A stretch of DNA of 64,000 bases. It comes from Hemicordylus capensis (lineage: Eukaryota > Chordata > Lepidosauria > Squamata > Cordylidae). This document shows, one piece after another, positions 36,093-46,850 of this stretch. Position numbers and translations under genes: made by a program. The notes under the pieces are model-generated. The model saw only the letters and a list, made by a program, of their open reading frames with translations. It did no database searches and was not told where the DNA came from. Every line of letters starts with the position of its first letter. Position 1 is the first letter of the stretch. The stretch is taken from assembly GCF_027244095.1 (NCBI RefSeq), contig NC_069657.1, forward strand, positions 148,238,857-148,302,856, written 5' to 3'.

Positions 36093-37419
36093 AATATGAA
36101 TCTTCCACTAATTGATTTATTGGGGATTTGCTTAGCCACAGAGCTTTCTGATCCTAGAGCTTTAATCGTGCTGCAATCTTGTCAAGCAACGCCAGGCACA
36201 GTCCTTGTACACTGTTGCTCTTGTGCTGTGGGGCACTCCCCTTACTGGCCTTGTCCTCTAACCTGTCCTGTGCTTCTGGAATGTACATCCCCCCACCCGT
36301 TAATAACAACCCAAAACAACAAGTCCTGAAAACAAGCTACCCCTCCACCACAAGGTTATCTCCCTCTCCCCAAAATTAGATGGCTTTGTTATTTTTTTCA
36401 GTTTTACTTACAGCAACTTTTTCTTTTAAAAATAAAAGGAAACCTGAACTTTTACAGTGTATAATTTGAATACCACAGAGCAAAAGGGACATGAGTTGCA
36501 TAGGCAAATGTTTCAAATCAACCTATTAGGTAGCATCAAGGCCCTATTTAATAGTAAATCAAATGTGTTCATGGTTACATCAACCAATCAGCATGCACTT
36601 TTGTTTGGGAAATATCTGAAGTACATTTATTTAAATTGACCTTTCCCAAAATGGTAATTTAAAATCACCTTGATTCGTGTGTGTTATGTTGCTCATACAA
36701 TCATACGTGAACATTTAAGTCAACAAAAACAAGACACATGTAACACAGCATCAGCCTCCAGTGGAGGTGGTCACAGGAAAGTGAACAGTGTATGTTTACT
36801 AACTGGTAACCTGTGTTATCACAGCACCAGAAGCCATCAGCAACACTCATACATACTTGGCCTCAACCCAACCACCCCGGCCCTCCACAGGAAAACAGAG
36901 CTCAAATGGAACCAAAGGAGAAAATGGGGGGAAAGGCAAGGCAAAATACCATACCCAAAACTACTCAGGGTGACAATGGCACAATCAGCAATCAGGCTCA
37001 AGTTCTATATATATCTGTCCAGTACCTCCAAACACTAGGACATGTCACACTCATCTACGGGCTTTCCATACCTGGGCACCAGCAACCCATTGAGGATGCC
37101 CTCCTTCTCTCCACTCTCCTCCCCTACAACTGGTTTGTTGTGAGGATAAACATAACCATGTACACTGCTCTGGGCTCCTTGGAGGAAGAGCAGGAGAGGA
37201 ATGTAAAATAAACTGGGAAGACTGTGCTGCTGCTACCAGGTATCACCAAGGCTATGCTGGCACAGATCCATTTACTCACACTAGGCAAAAGGAAAGGATC
37301 TCCTGGTAGTAGTTCTTGTAGGTCTCAGGAAGAAATGAAGAGAATGGAACTTACGCCTTTTTGATGTCATCGGGAGAAGCATTGCGGGGCACCTCCAGCG
37401 CTTCATAGTAATCCACCAT
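22098..37419 (-). CDS. DNAJB2: DNAJB2 (HSJ1), J-domain co-chaperone with ubiquitin-interacting motifs
   Basis: Coding exons in transcript order: 37419-37355, 29188-29079, 27991-27938, 27259-27140, 26032-25943, 25649-25544, 24240-24170, 22540-22098; 1059 nt, 352 codons, all GT-AG. The start ATGGTGGATTAC lies just after an acceptor (CACAG at about 37430), so the first exon is non-coding. Residues 1-75 are the J domain with HPD at 31-33 ([11 protein letters not shown]). Next come a Gly/Phe-rich region ([19 protein letters not shown]), the [15 protein letters not shown] segment, UIM1 ([14 protein letters not shown], about 208-221) and UIM2 ([16 protein letters not shown], about 265-280). A basic PKKKKD patch and a C-terminal CDLL CaaX box (Leu last, so geranylgeranyl expected) follow. 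Human forms are 277 and 324 residues. From family knowledge, it stimulates HSP70 ATPase and steers ubiquitylated clients to the proteasome. A hAT insertion touches the donor of exon 24240-24170. Confidence 0.97.
22825..22985 (+). mobile_element. tRNA-derived SINE
   Basis: The head has an A box (GTGGTAGAGCATCTG) and a B box (GGTTCGATTCC) like a tRNA gene, followed by the SINE body GGAGAGCTGCTGCCAGTCA and GGACCAATGGTCTGTC. Related copies lie at 55060-55240 and 55575-56095. Confidence 0.78.
23584..24164. mobile_element. Non-autonomous hAT element (581 bp) inserted at a DNAJB2 splice donor
   Basis: The ends CAGGAGCGCACCAA and (reverse complement) CAGAGGTGCACTAA form the terminal inverted repeat. 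The perfect 8-bp duplication CTCACCAT lies at 23576-23583 and 24165-24172. The right copy spans the last three bases of DNAJB2 coding exon 7 and the first five of its intron (minus strand ATG|GTGAG). The interior has TTTAAGCAACGGC direct repeats and no transposase frame. Confidence 0.88.
28467..28634. mobile_element. Tc1/mariner-like MITE (168 bp)
   Basis: The inverted repeat CCGTATTTTATGGACTATAA / CCGTATTTTACGGACTATAA is flanked by TA on both sides (28465-28466 and 28635-28636). The right end carries a 17-bp tandem duplication (GCGTCTTATAGTCCGTA at 28593-28609 and 28610-28626). Confidence 0.8.
29635..30461. mobile_element. Composite hAT-like element in a DNAJB2 intron
   Basis: The ends CAGTGTGTCCCAACC and (reverse complement) CAGTGTTTCCCAATC match. 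The flanks CACTAGAT and CATTAGAA agree at 6 of 8 positions. Two inner blocks, around 29780-29820 and 30285-30325, are inverted copies of each other (TTAAACCCCC...GCTCACCCCCATAAT). They enclose another repeat starting AGGGGTGTGCAGTTC. This is nested or rearranged, and the inner limits are uncertain. Confidence 0.6.
30641..30776. mobile_element. 136-bp palindromic hAT-type MITE with perfect target duplication
   Basis: The terminal repeat CAGGCCTGCTCAACTT is present at both ends, the right copy reading GAAGTTGAGCAGGCCTG. CTCTATAG flanks it at 30633-30640 and 30777-30784. The body is built on ACTACAACTCCCATAATTCC. Confidence 0.88.
30785..32009 (+). other. Possible 5' LTR and leader of the Gypsy fossil; otherwise unassigned
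   Basis: AT-rich stretch with a TATA-like TATAAACATC and, downstream, AATAAAACC, the arrangement expected within an LTR. No matching second LTR was found after 36020, so the boundaries are not established. Located in the DNAJB2 intron between coding exons 1 and 2. Confidence 0.3.
32010..36020 (+). mobile_element. Broken Ty3/Gypsy LTR-retrotransposon, internal region (Gmr1-like order)
   Basis: A fossil lying antisense to DNAJB2 inside its first coding intron. Recognisable parts on the + strand: Gag-like region about 32080-33050 ending in a CCHC zinc knuckle ([14 protein letters not shown]), protease-like region about 33080-33360, integrase about 33870-34900, reverse transcriptase about 35080-35850, and the start of RNase H to about 36020. 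Integrase before reverse transcriptase is the order of the Gmr1 branch, not of standard Gypsy. It is clearly broken, with several breaks, and appears truncated at a (GA)n run. No second LTR is seen. The decay suggests an old but not ancient insertion. Confidence 0.85.
36024..36088. repeat. (GA)n microsatellite
   Basis: About 65 bp of pure AG dinucleotide, abutting the truncated 3' side of the Gypsy fossil. Confidence 0.95.
36090..37084. other. DNAJB2 intron sequence, nothing recognised
   Basis: AT-rich, with no credible exon and no repeat that I can name. A Sauria SINE tail follows at about 37085. Confidence 0.4.
37085..37212 (+). mobile_element. Sauria SINE, 3' part
   Basis: GGTTTGTTGTGAGGATAAAC, ATGTACACTGCTCTGGGCTC and CTTGGAGGAAGAGCAGG match the 3' half of the Sauria SINE. 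The head is missing or eroded. Confidence 0.65.
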
Positions 37420-37674
37420 GGTGTTCACCTGTGTTGTGCTGGGACGCTGGAGCGGGAGGTAAAGAGCAGCATAAGACACCTTGAAGGATTGCTGAGCTCA
37501 GATAGCACCCAAACTAGCACCACCCCCAAAAATGACAATGTTGACTCCACATCAGAACAGCATAACCACCAGAGATTTCCAGAAACACACCAAGACCAGC
37601 CACTGACACACATAATCCAAGATCCTTTCAGCTCTGCTCCCCATCCCATTGGGCCCATTGGAGTGCCTTTTTTA

Positions 37675-39023
37675 TTTATTATTTATTTATTATTTATTAT
37701 TAAAACTTTTATACTGCCCTTCCAAAAGGCTCAGGGCGGTTTACATTAAAACACCATTAAAATCAATTAATAATTAAAACAAAAATTATAAAGCATAAAA
37801 ATAATTAACAATTTAAAACATCATAAAACAATTAAATAATCAGAAGAATTTAAAAACAAGTTTTTAAAAGTTGAGAAAGCCTGGTTGAAGAGGTATGTTT
37901 TCAGGTGTTTTTTGAAAAATGCCAGAGATGGGGAAGATCATATCTCAGCAGGGAGCGCATTCCACAATCTCAGGGCAGCAGCCGAGAAGGCCCATCTCTA
38001 GCCACCAAACGAGTTGGCAGCAACTGGAGACAGACCTCCTCAAGTGACCTCAATGGGCAGTGGGGCTCATAGTGGAGAAGATGCTCTCTTAAATACCCAG
38101 GGACTAAGCCGTTTAGGGCTTTATAAGTTATGACTAGCACTTTGTATTTTCGCCCGGAAAACTATTGGCAGCCAGTGTAACTCCATCAACAAAGGAGTAA
38201 TATGGTCTCTCCGAGATGACCCAGAGACCAACCTGGCTGCCACATTCTGAACCAACTGAAGTTTCCAGACTATGTACAAAGGCAGCCCCACGTAGAGCGC
38301 ATTACAGAAGTCAAGTCTGGAGGTTACCAACAAATGTACCACTGTTTTGAGGTCATTGATCTCGAGAAACGAGCGCAGCTGGCGTATGGGAGAGATGTTG
38401 ATCCAGAAGTACTCCCAGACTGTGAACCTGTTCCTTTTGGGGAAGTGTGACCCCATCTAGAACAGGCAGATCAAAATCGTCTCTAGAGTTCCGACCCTGC
38501 ACAATAAGTACCTCCATCTTATCTGGATACAGCTTCAGTCTATTCTCCCTCATCCAGCCCATTACTGCTTCCAGGCAGGCATTTAGGGAGGATATGCCAA
38601 CTCCTGAAGAAGTTGACATGGAGAAGTAGATCTGGGTGTCATCAGCATACTGGTAACACCCAACTCCAAATCCCCTGATGATCTCTCCCAGCGGTTTCAT
38701 GTAGATGTTAAAAAGCATTGGAGAAAGTATGGAGCCTTGAGGGACACCATACTTAAGCTCAGATTTTGAAGAGCAACAATCTCCAATCGACACCATCTGG
38801 AATCTGTCCGAGAGGTAGGAGCAGAACCACTGTAAAACAGTGCCTCCCACCCCCAACACTCTCAGACGTTCCAGAAGGATACTATGGTCAATAGTATCGA
38901 AAGCCGCTGAGAGATCCAGGAGGACCAACAGAGTTACACTGTCCATTGCCATTCGGAGATCATCCATCAGGCCGACCAAGGCAGTCTCCATAGCCTGCTC
39001 AAAAGCCAGTTTGAAATGGGTCC
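37675..39023 (-). mobile_element. CR1/L2-superfamily LINE, 5'-truncated, with reverse transcriptase region
   Basis: On the minus strand a 212-codon frame (38991-38353) carries reverse-transcriptase blocks in order: LLVLLDLSAAFDTIDHSILL, GVPQGSILSPMLFNIYMKPL, YADDTQIYFS and GVLLDQHLS. The stretch from 38352 down to 37675 is the 3' end of the frame and the 3'UTR, ending at a (TTATTTA)n run. Other 3' fragments of the same general type lie at 50925-51305, 53935-54120 and 58250-58545. It lies in the same orientation as DNAJB2 within its 5' intron. Confidence 0.88.
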
Positions 39024-39640
39024 AGATAATATTTTTTGCTTGTATCAGACTTCCATCCCTTACTCAGTATCTTGTACCACAGCCTTGGGTGGCTAAATGA
39101 GCAATATATCTATCCATATACACACATTTGGGGCAAAGGAACACTGATTAAGTTTCTGAAAGAAGCATTTTGTCTGTCACGGTTAGACTCACAAGGCTAG
39201 AAAAAAAGAGGCTATCAATATATGCAGAGTATTTCCTCCCTCCACAACTTGTAACTAACCCACCAGCTGTTCCTGATAGAAGACAGGGAAACCATGTATA
39301 ACTGGACAAGGGAATTCTGGGAATAGTCTGAAACATATGGAACCACACGCATTCCAATACTGTACTCCTTCAAGCCAGTCACCACAGAGCTGCTTCAAAT
39401 AGTAGACAGCTATATATCAGGCGTGCCCATGATGTTCCCAAAAGCATGTAGAACCTATGCTCTCTTTTTCTAGCCTACTTTCCTTAAGGAAAGTAAGCTT
39501 ATGAGAGCACCCAGGTAGGGGTGTGTGTGTACGTTCGTGTGCACTTCCCATCAATTTCACAATGCTTGGACCGATTTGGAACAAAGTTGCTACAATTGTA
39601 GCAACTGTATGCCTCAGTGGCATAGTTTGTGATGGTGTCA

Positions 39641-39933
39641 TAGGAACATAGGAAGCTGTCATATACTGAGTCAGACCATTGGTCTATCTAGTTCAGTATT
39701 GTCTTCACAGACTGGCAGCAGCTTCTCCAAGGTTGCAGGCAGGAATCTCTCTCAGCCCTATCTTGGAGAAGCCAGGGAGGGAACTTGAAACCTTCTGCTC
39801 TTCCCAGAGCGGCTTCATCCCCTGAGGGGAATATCTTACAGTGCTCACACTTCTAGTCTCCCTTTCATATGCAACCAGGGTGGATCCTGGTTAGCTTAGG
39901 GGACAAGTCATGCTTGCTACCACAAGACCAGCT
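39641..39933 (-). mobile_element. 5S-rRNA-headed SINE, full length, minus orientation
   Basis: Same structure as the copy at 55727-56028, read in reverse, with short GTCAT direct repeats at the two ends (about 39636 and 39934). Confidence 0.82.
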
Positions 39934-42900
39934 GTCATCCACCTCAATTCAAGATGGCAGAAGCATGAACATTTGAGGCAGAAGTGAGCTAACTTGTGAA
40001 GATGGTAATTATTAATTAATATTATAATGAAAGGAAAGTAGGCAGATTAGTTCTTACTGGAACTTGTTTAAATTGTGTGTACATACTGTACTGTGAGAAA
40101 CAAGGCCTATCACAGCACACCACATATGCACAAGCAGTGTGTGTGAGAGAGATATTATGAGTCCTCCCATATTATGAGGAATACTGCAGTACATGAAATA
40201 TATGTGTGTCTGCTATATCTGTGAAGCTAAGAAACTTTCAGATCCTTAGGACACTTCTAAACAGGACACTACCCCTGCTAACTTGGCAAAGAGGTACCTT
40301 TTAATGTGGTGACTCTTTATTTAGCAGGAGGAGAGTAACTGGCCCTATCCACCCCCAGCACAGTACTCCAGTGACTGTAGCTGGTATTTATCTGATGTTT
40401 CTTTTTAGATTGTGAGCCCTCTGGGGACAGGGATCCATCTTATTTGTTATTTCTCTGTGAAAAACGCCCTGAGCCATTTTTGGAAGGGCAGTATAGAAAT
40501 CGAATGAATGAATGAACAGGGTGTTTAGTCACAGGTTGCTACATTTTGTTCACTCATTCTTTAAGTTGTGGATGGCGGGGAGCGGGGAAAGGTCACAGAG
40601 AAAATCACATAACTTTTTGTGTGAAAAGTCACACAACTTTTCATTCATCTATTATCAAACACCCCGCCCCCCGCATGCTTAAAACATCACATTTATTAAC
40701 ACAGAAAATCCAACTTTGAGAACAGTGGTACAGCAGTGGGGAGAGCACACATGTGACTGTTAGTGCTATAGTTCCACCTTTTTGAGAGAGACATGCACAA
40801 ATATAAGAAGTAGGAGGTGTAAAGGTCAGTTTACTGTGTCCCAAAAAGTCACAATGTATCTACCGTTAATATGAAAGAAATGTCCCAAGTCTGCATGTGA
40901 CTGCAAGTGGAAAAGCAACAACTAGCTGGTGCTACAAGAGGCCTGTCAGCGGGGGCACAGGGTGTGTGCACGCTAGAATTCCACTTGAGTGCAACTCTCC
41001 ATGAACAGGTCTTTTGCTGCAAAATTGGACACATTTTCTCCAGACATGGAAAATATATATACATTTTCTTCTTAAAGAAAGAAATTACATGGCTGCAGAA
41101 AGACTTCAATACACAAAAGGACTATTGAAAGCTAAGAAACCCAAGAGCAGCCAAGTGGGATTTCAACTGCTTCTTGCCATACAAACCCCAGTCTCTTCTA
41201 TGTGGTCCCTCAGCCCTTTCCCAATAGGCCATAATATGCTTCATCTCTCCACCTCACCCCGCCCACCATCACACCGGTTCCCAATTAAACGTTTTTGTTA
41301 CTTAAATCCATATACTGAAAGAAAAAGAAGCTGCAGTCAGAAATAACTTACATGAAATTCCTGAACTGCATACAGATCAACTCACTAAATTTAAATATTC
41401 CAGTTGCCAAATCTGGGTGGTGGTTTTTTGTTGTTGTATATTAAGAGAATTCAGAACCACGAATGTTGAAACAAACAACATTCATTACCACAGGGACAGT
41501 TCACTTCGCTATGGCTGTCAGAATCACCTCCAAGAATCTGAATATACTCCTGCAGGTTAAAACAAAAGTCTGGTATCGAAGAACTCACACAAAAGCTCAT
41601 ATTCTGGCATATTCACAGGAAACTTAATTACAACAGCACTTGCTTCAATAGTTTTGTAATGTAAAAGTAAAGCCTACATTGGCCAGAATGTAGTATGATA
41701 CTCATGTTTTCGATGCCTCTCTTTCACTTTCTCTTCCACATCAACAACATAGAAATTCAAAGGCAGGTGAAGCCTTGCCTATGATATGAACATGTTCTTT
41801 GGAGGCTAGAGTTGCAATCAGGAAGTGTCAGATTAGCCAAAACTGTATTTTTATCATCTTTCTAAGCTAGGTTCTGAACAACTTTAGACAGGCATAAATT
41901 TCATTGAATATGTAAATAAAAGTTAAATTAACGTAAACATAAACACACCCTTCCCATCATGACTGAGCTTAGCCATTAATAATGTTCAGAAGCGATGTAC
42001 AGCTTAGACATTAAAAGGTGTTCTTAAGAATATTTTGCTGAACCATTATCCAAAAGGCAAAACATCCTTAAAACTACAGTTGCAAGGACCCCTAATGGGT
42101 CTCAGGACCTTGGTGAGGAAGGGGAGCTTGACTCTTCCCTGGTGTCATTTTCCCCATGAGAATCTCCCTTCCAAAGCTGCTATTTGCCCGGGGGGGGGGA
42201 CCACACCCAAATAGAAGCCTACAAAAAACAGTTGCAGAAGGGATTTCTGAAAGAAAAACAGGCTGGAGGTTAAACTCTGGGGAAATATGGCTGGAGGTTA
42301 AACTATGGTCCCGAAATGGATCCTTTTCCTCACTGCTACTTTTTTTTTTTAAGTAGTATTTAAAGGTGACAGAAGTGCCATATGTTGTCTAGTCTGAGCT
42401 CTAATCCAGATGGCCCATAGCAGGGCCTCTTCCTACCAGGGTGGGTCCTAAGAGAATCACTCCAACACCACTACACAAAGGCTATGGATGTAGAGATGGT
42501 TTCAGGGATCAGCAGTGGCTCTGCCCGCCCCGCCCTGCCCCCCGCCTGCCCCCCCCCCGCAGCTGCCCAAAGATGCCGACCCCTGATGCTGGGCCCTGCA
42601 TCAGTCCATACATTAGTTCAAGCTTCCACTAGAATAAGTTGAACAGGCCCTAGTCCCATGCCTCTTCCCACTGCTTTCTGCCTGGATCCGAGCAATAGTG
42701 CAACCACAACTCAACAAGTAGTACACTGTTGCTACAAGGGACTGGTGGTCATATGAAGGGGCAGAATAACATGGAGACACAGCCCACCTATCCTCAGTCA
42801 CTGGAAGTTTGACTTCAGCAGAGATGCCCCACATTTCTCAGCTGTGATGGTCCAAAACTGTGATGGTGAACTACTGTTGTTTTCAAAAGGGTGGCAGGGG

Positions 42901-44409
42901 TGGAGAAGAACAACAACGCTGCACCAAATTATTCAGTGGTTGACACTCCCTCTACTTAAGAGGCCCCATCTTCCAGGATGATGATGGGCAGAAAGGCATC
43001 TGGTCATTGAAGAGCTTATTGCTAGACCTAGCTACACATATCAGAGAAGGACAGCATACAGTGGAGGGCTTTTGAATCATTTCTGCTTAGTTGCATCACA
43101 ATCCTGGGATGCTGATTGAATTCTAAACAACTTCTATAAGACCACAAGCACATGACAATTGCAACCCATGCCTCCTGTACGCCAAACAGATTTTCTGGAC
43201 TAACCTACTACAGTGACTGGTCTTTCCAATTGCAATTTGGAGGCTTAGGCCCAATGCATATGCACAATCAGTGCCACGGTTTATGCTTGAAACACCATTA
43301 TGTAGACACAGCTCAACATGGAAAGCTATGTCAGCCACAGCGACCCACCTAACACCTATGCCAACCAAGTGGGGAGCCACTTCACAAAAAAAGGCTTGCC
43401 ATGTGGAGATGCATCCCCATGACTGCATTGCAAAGCAGTAATCATACCACTTATTCCGATTATTATACCATTGAGCCTTTAAAGCCTAGGAATCAAAGGG
43501 CCCACTGGGAACCTCTCTTACGTCAAGGCAGAATGAACAAATACCTGAGCTGACCCAACCAGCCCCACTGCACCAAAAAGGATGCTGACCTAGGCCTTCC
43601 TCATTAAGTATCTTTATGCATTAAGCGGTTTAGCAGCCATTACGTTTTTAAGAGATTAGAAGGTTCCAGGAGCAAGAATAGCTGCTGTGGCAACACTAGG
43701 CAGGGAAGGAAACCACTGATGAGGGTTTATTGATCCAACAGTGTTGCAGTCTGGTTCTGAAGTTGATCTTGTTTGCCGACTTGCAGAACCACACTTGACA
43801 GTCTGGATACATCACCCTCACTATTCATCCCACGGTGAGAAATTTTGCAGACTAGTTGTACCCTGAGGTGCAGCGTGTAAGCAGAGGGATGCCTAACCCT
43901 TCACTCCTGGTAGAGAGCCACACCACTGTGGTCCAGAGAGTGCAGCTGCTAAGATGGCCACCCAGTCATTTTCATGCTGAGATCCATCAGCACCAACTCC
44001 TTTCAGCTCCCTCCTCTTGTGTTTTAGTACCCAATTCAGGCAGTTCCCATTGCCTTTTCCATTCTTTTGTCAATGGAGTTTGCTCCAGCAAAGTTTATAG
44101 GTGGAGGGGGTGGGGGAGAAATGTCCCACTCACTAGAAACTCTAAGCCAAATCCCAGGTTGACTCCATATTTTGCATCCTCTTTTCCCCCGACTGCCAAG
44201 TGCTGGCCTGTCATTATCCCCAAGATTCTGGGCTCCCCCCTCACCTTGCTGGATAGTGGAGGCAGAGAAGCTTCTGTAGTAGGAAGGGGATTTTCCTCCT
44301 CTGGGGAAAAAGAAGAAGAAAGATTTACCCTCTTAGCACTGATACACTTGCCCCCATTTCTGCCCTGAATACTTCTCCCACAAAAGCTTTTCAGGTTCAT
44401 TCGCTAAGG
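39934..44409. other. DNAJB2 5' intron: mostly unassigned
   Basis: Between the non-coding first exon and coding exon 1 of DNAJB2. Contains a LINE 3' end at about 40270-40515. The rest is AT-rich single-copy-looking sequence with a C-rich patch near 42515-42560. I see no exon or conserved element. Confidence 0.45.
40270..40515 (+). mobile_element. CR1/L2-like LINE 3' end
   Basis: CCCAGCACAGTACTCCAGTG, GATTGTGAGCCCTCTGGGGA, CTGAGCCATTTTTGGAAGGG and a (GAAT)n tail, in sense orientation. Minus-strand relatives are at 1240-1400 and 63515-63710. Confidence 0.75.
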
Positions 44410-44646
44410 CAGGAGTTTCCAACTTTGGGTCGTCAAATGTTAGACTACAACTCTTATCATTCCCAGCCACAATGGCCAACAATATCTGATTGGGAGCAGT
44501 GTTCCCTCTAACAGGGATTCCCAGAGGTTGTTGACTACAGTTCCCATAATCCTCAAGCAAAGGCTATTGCAGATGGGGATGCTGAGAGTTGTAGTCAGCA
44601 ACATCTGGGAATCCCAGTTGGAGGGAACACTGCTTAGGAGCCCCTG
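44410..44646. mobile_element. Palindromic hAT-type MITE with a second MITE inserted in it
   Basis: The outer copy begins CAGGAGTTTCCAACTTTGGG at 44410 and ends near 44646. The inner 136-bp copy, 44497-44632, has ends CAGTGTTCCCTC and GAGGGAACACTG. Its flanks ATTGGGAG and CTTAGGAG are a worn 8-bp duplication. Confidence 0.72.
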
Positions 44647-45059
44647 CTATATGGGGAGCTGGAAAGAAGGGCTTCATCTGAACCAATGTCCAGTATCTGG
44701 GATATGATAAGCAATATTAAAGTGAAGAGTCTGTGCATGAATATGTTTATTTTTACCCCTGTTCACACACCCCCAGGCCAACGTATGTTTTATCTAGGCA
44801 GGCTTCAGCCCTAGCACAGCATCTCACCCTCTCCTGAAACAACACCTCCCCACACCTTTCCTGCTTTTTGCATGGTCTGCAGATTATAATCCCAGGTTAA
44901 TTCTTCACCAGTTTCACAAAAGTCTTCTTTTCAGTTCTCCCAAAGGTACATTTAAAAAGCTCCTGGTGCTTAAACCATGTTATTAGGCCATGTTATTAGG
45001 CCAGGTTTCGGGTTTTTTTCTCTCCAACTCCCTGCACAGGGGAGGTCTGCAGAATTAGC

Positions 45060-45382
45060 TCTGACTGAATGTTAGGACCAACAAAAGAAAGTACTTTTTC
45101 ACAAAGCACATAATCTCTGGAATTCTCTGCCATGGGATGTGGCGATGGGTACTAGCTTGGATGGCTTTAAAAGGGGCTTAGACAAATTCGCAGAGGACAG
45201 GTCTATCAATGGCTACTAGTCTGGTGGCTATAGGCCACCTCCAGCCTCAGAAGCAAGCTGCCTCTAAATACCAGTTGCAGGGGAGCAACAGCAGGAGAGA
45301 GGGCATGCCCTTGCCTGTGGGCAACTGGATGGGCCTTGGGCCTGATCCAGCAAGCCTCTTCTTATGTTATGACTCGCCACCT
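45060..45382 (+). mobile_element. CR1 LINE 3' end
   Basis: AGGACCAACAAAAGAAAGTA, GAATTCTCTGCCATGGGATG, ATCAATGGCTACTAGTCTGG and CTTGGGCCTGATCCAGCAAG, the same 3' segment as at 4425-4765. Confidence 0.82.
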
Positions 45383-45474
45383 GGAGTGGGGCTAAAAGCC
45401 TTCTGGAGACTCCAACTTACCATTTACTTGTGAAAAATACTACAAATTGCTTTTTTTGTATCAACCTTGAAGAC

Positions 45475-45686
45475 TTGAAGTGTGAGCACTGCAAGATATT
45501 CCCCTTAGGGGATGAAGCTGCTCTGGGAAGAGCAGAAGGTTTCAAGTTCCCTCCCTGGCTTCTCCAAGATAGGGCTGAGAGAGATTCCTGCCTGCAACCT
45601 TGGAGAAGCCGCTGCCAGTCTGTGAAGACAATACTGAGCTAGATAAACCAAAGGTCTGACTCAGTATGTGGCAGCTTCCTATGTTA
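45475..45686 (+). mobile_element. 5S-headed SINE, 5'-truncated
   Basis: Starts within the body (TGTGAGCACTGCAAGATATT) and continues through CTGCCAGTCTGTGAAGACAA to CTTCCTATGTTA. The 5S-like head is absent. Confidence 0.8.
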
Positions 45687-46699
45687 CTAACCTGCCGTGT
45701 TGGGACAGCAGGGGCCGGCATTCTCCACGCCCTCCTAATGAATACGCAATATTTGCGGCGGGCACCCCAGGCCCTTGTTCGCCTCTCCCTTTGTTTTGCG
45801 TCCTCCCAACACACCAGCCGGCGCCAAGGGACCGATCGCGTTTCAGCTTCTCGAGTGTTCTAAAAGCGCCTTCCCCTGCGCCTGCTAGGCCAGGCCTTGC
45901 ACACCCATTTTCCTGCCGGCAAATAGAAGCAACCCACACGTATTCTTTGCCAGCAGCAGCTTCGGGTTGCAAACACCTCTTTGCTGCGGGCACTTTAGGA
46001 TAGGGGAAAAATGGAACATCCTCAGAAGAAGCGAAGAGCACCCTCCTGGCTGCGTTGGATGGTTAGCTACACACAGGAACACGCCTCGTACTCCGCATTA
46101 TTTAATTCGGAAGGGGGGGGCGACCGCCCACCAGCGCCGTACAAATTGTTGTTCAAACGATTCGGAATCCCCACTTGACAAATGCATGTGCTTTGAAAGA
46201 GGGAGGGCCCGGTCGACACAATCATCCTGGATCCTATTGGGACAGGGTGGCTGGGGAACTAACGAACTCCGGAGTAAGGGGCCTTTGAGTCATTCGCCTT
46301 TTAATTCACATTACCCTGCTGAAGACAGGGGAGCAATTTCGAAATACTTCTGCTGGTTTATCCCATAGGTTAGACTCTAATAGGTGGTGGCAGTAATAGT
46401 AGTACGTGTCTCAGGGGATCTACTGCTCTTTCCCTACCCATGGAAACGGGAGAAGAGATCTGTATGTCTGCAGCGCTTCCGACAGGCAGGGTCTTGAAAG
46501 GCTAGCCCTTTTCTTTTCTGCTGTAAGGCCAAATTCCTCGCTTTTGTTTTATGCAAAAAAAAAAAAAAAAAAAGAGCGGTGCTGCGCTCCAAAATACCAA
46601 GCGAGCCGAGCGCGCTCTCCGAGATACGCCCCCCCCCCCGCATCGTGCAAGCAAGAAATCTCCAACCTACTAGCAGGGCCCACCGAAACCAGGCCATAC

Positions 46700-46850
46700 C
46701 TCACCACTTGAGGAGGCTTCGTCCGGGCTGCACCATGACCGCTGGACTACACCACCCCGCTCTCCTTGGATACAATTCTTCAGCTGTTGCAGTCTCCGCT
46801 TGCGGCTGTCAAGAGAAAAGAAGGCAGGCTCCTGCCAGAAAGCCCAACCC
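46700..46850 (-). other. DNAJB2: Probable non-coding first exon of DNAJB2
   Basis: On the minus strand, sequence downstream of the CCAAT/CRE-like elements ends in CTCAAGTG|GTGAGG, a good donor near 46705. The acceptor immediately before the coding ATG (CACAG|GTGAACACCATG at about 37430) requires such an upstream exon, as in human DNAJB2. Confidence 0.5.
46701..46736 (-). CDS. Candidate 11-codon upstream ORF in the DNAJB2 5' leader
   Basis: The minus-strand ATG at 46736 in a good context (GTCATGG) opens MVQPGRSLLKW and then a stop. With the predicted splice (AAGTG joined to GTGAACACCATG) the same 11 residues and TGA result, ending just before the main start. It may temper translation, but it depends on the inferred first exon. 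Confidence 0.3.
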   Translation of the reverse strand: MVQPGRSLLKW

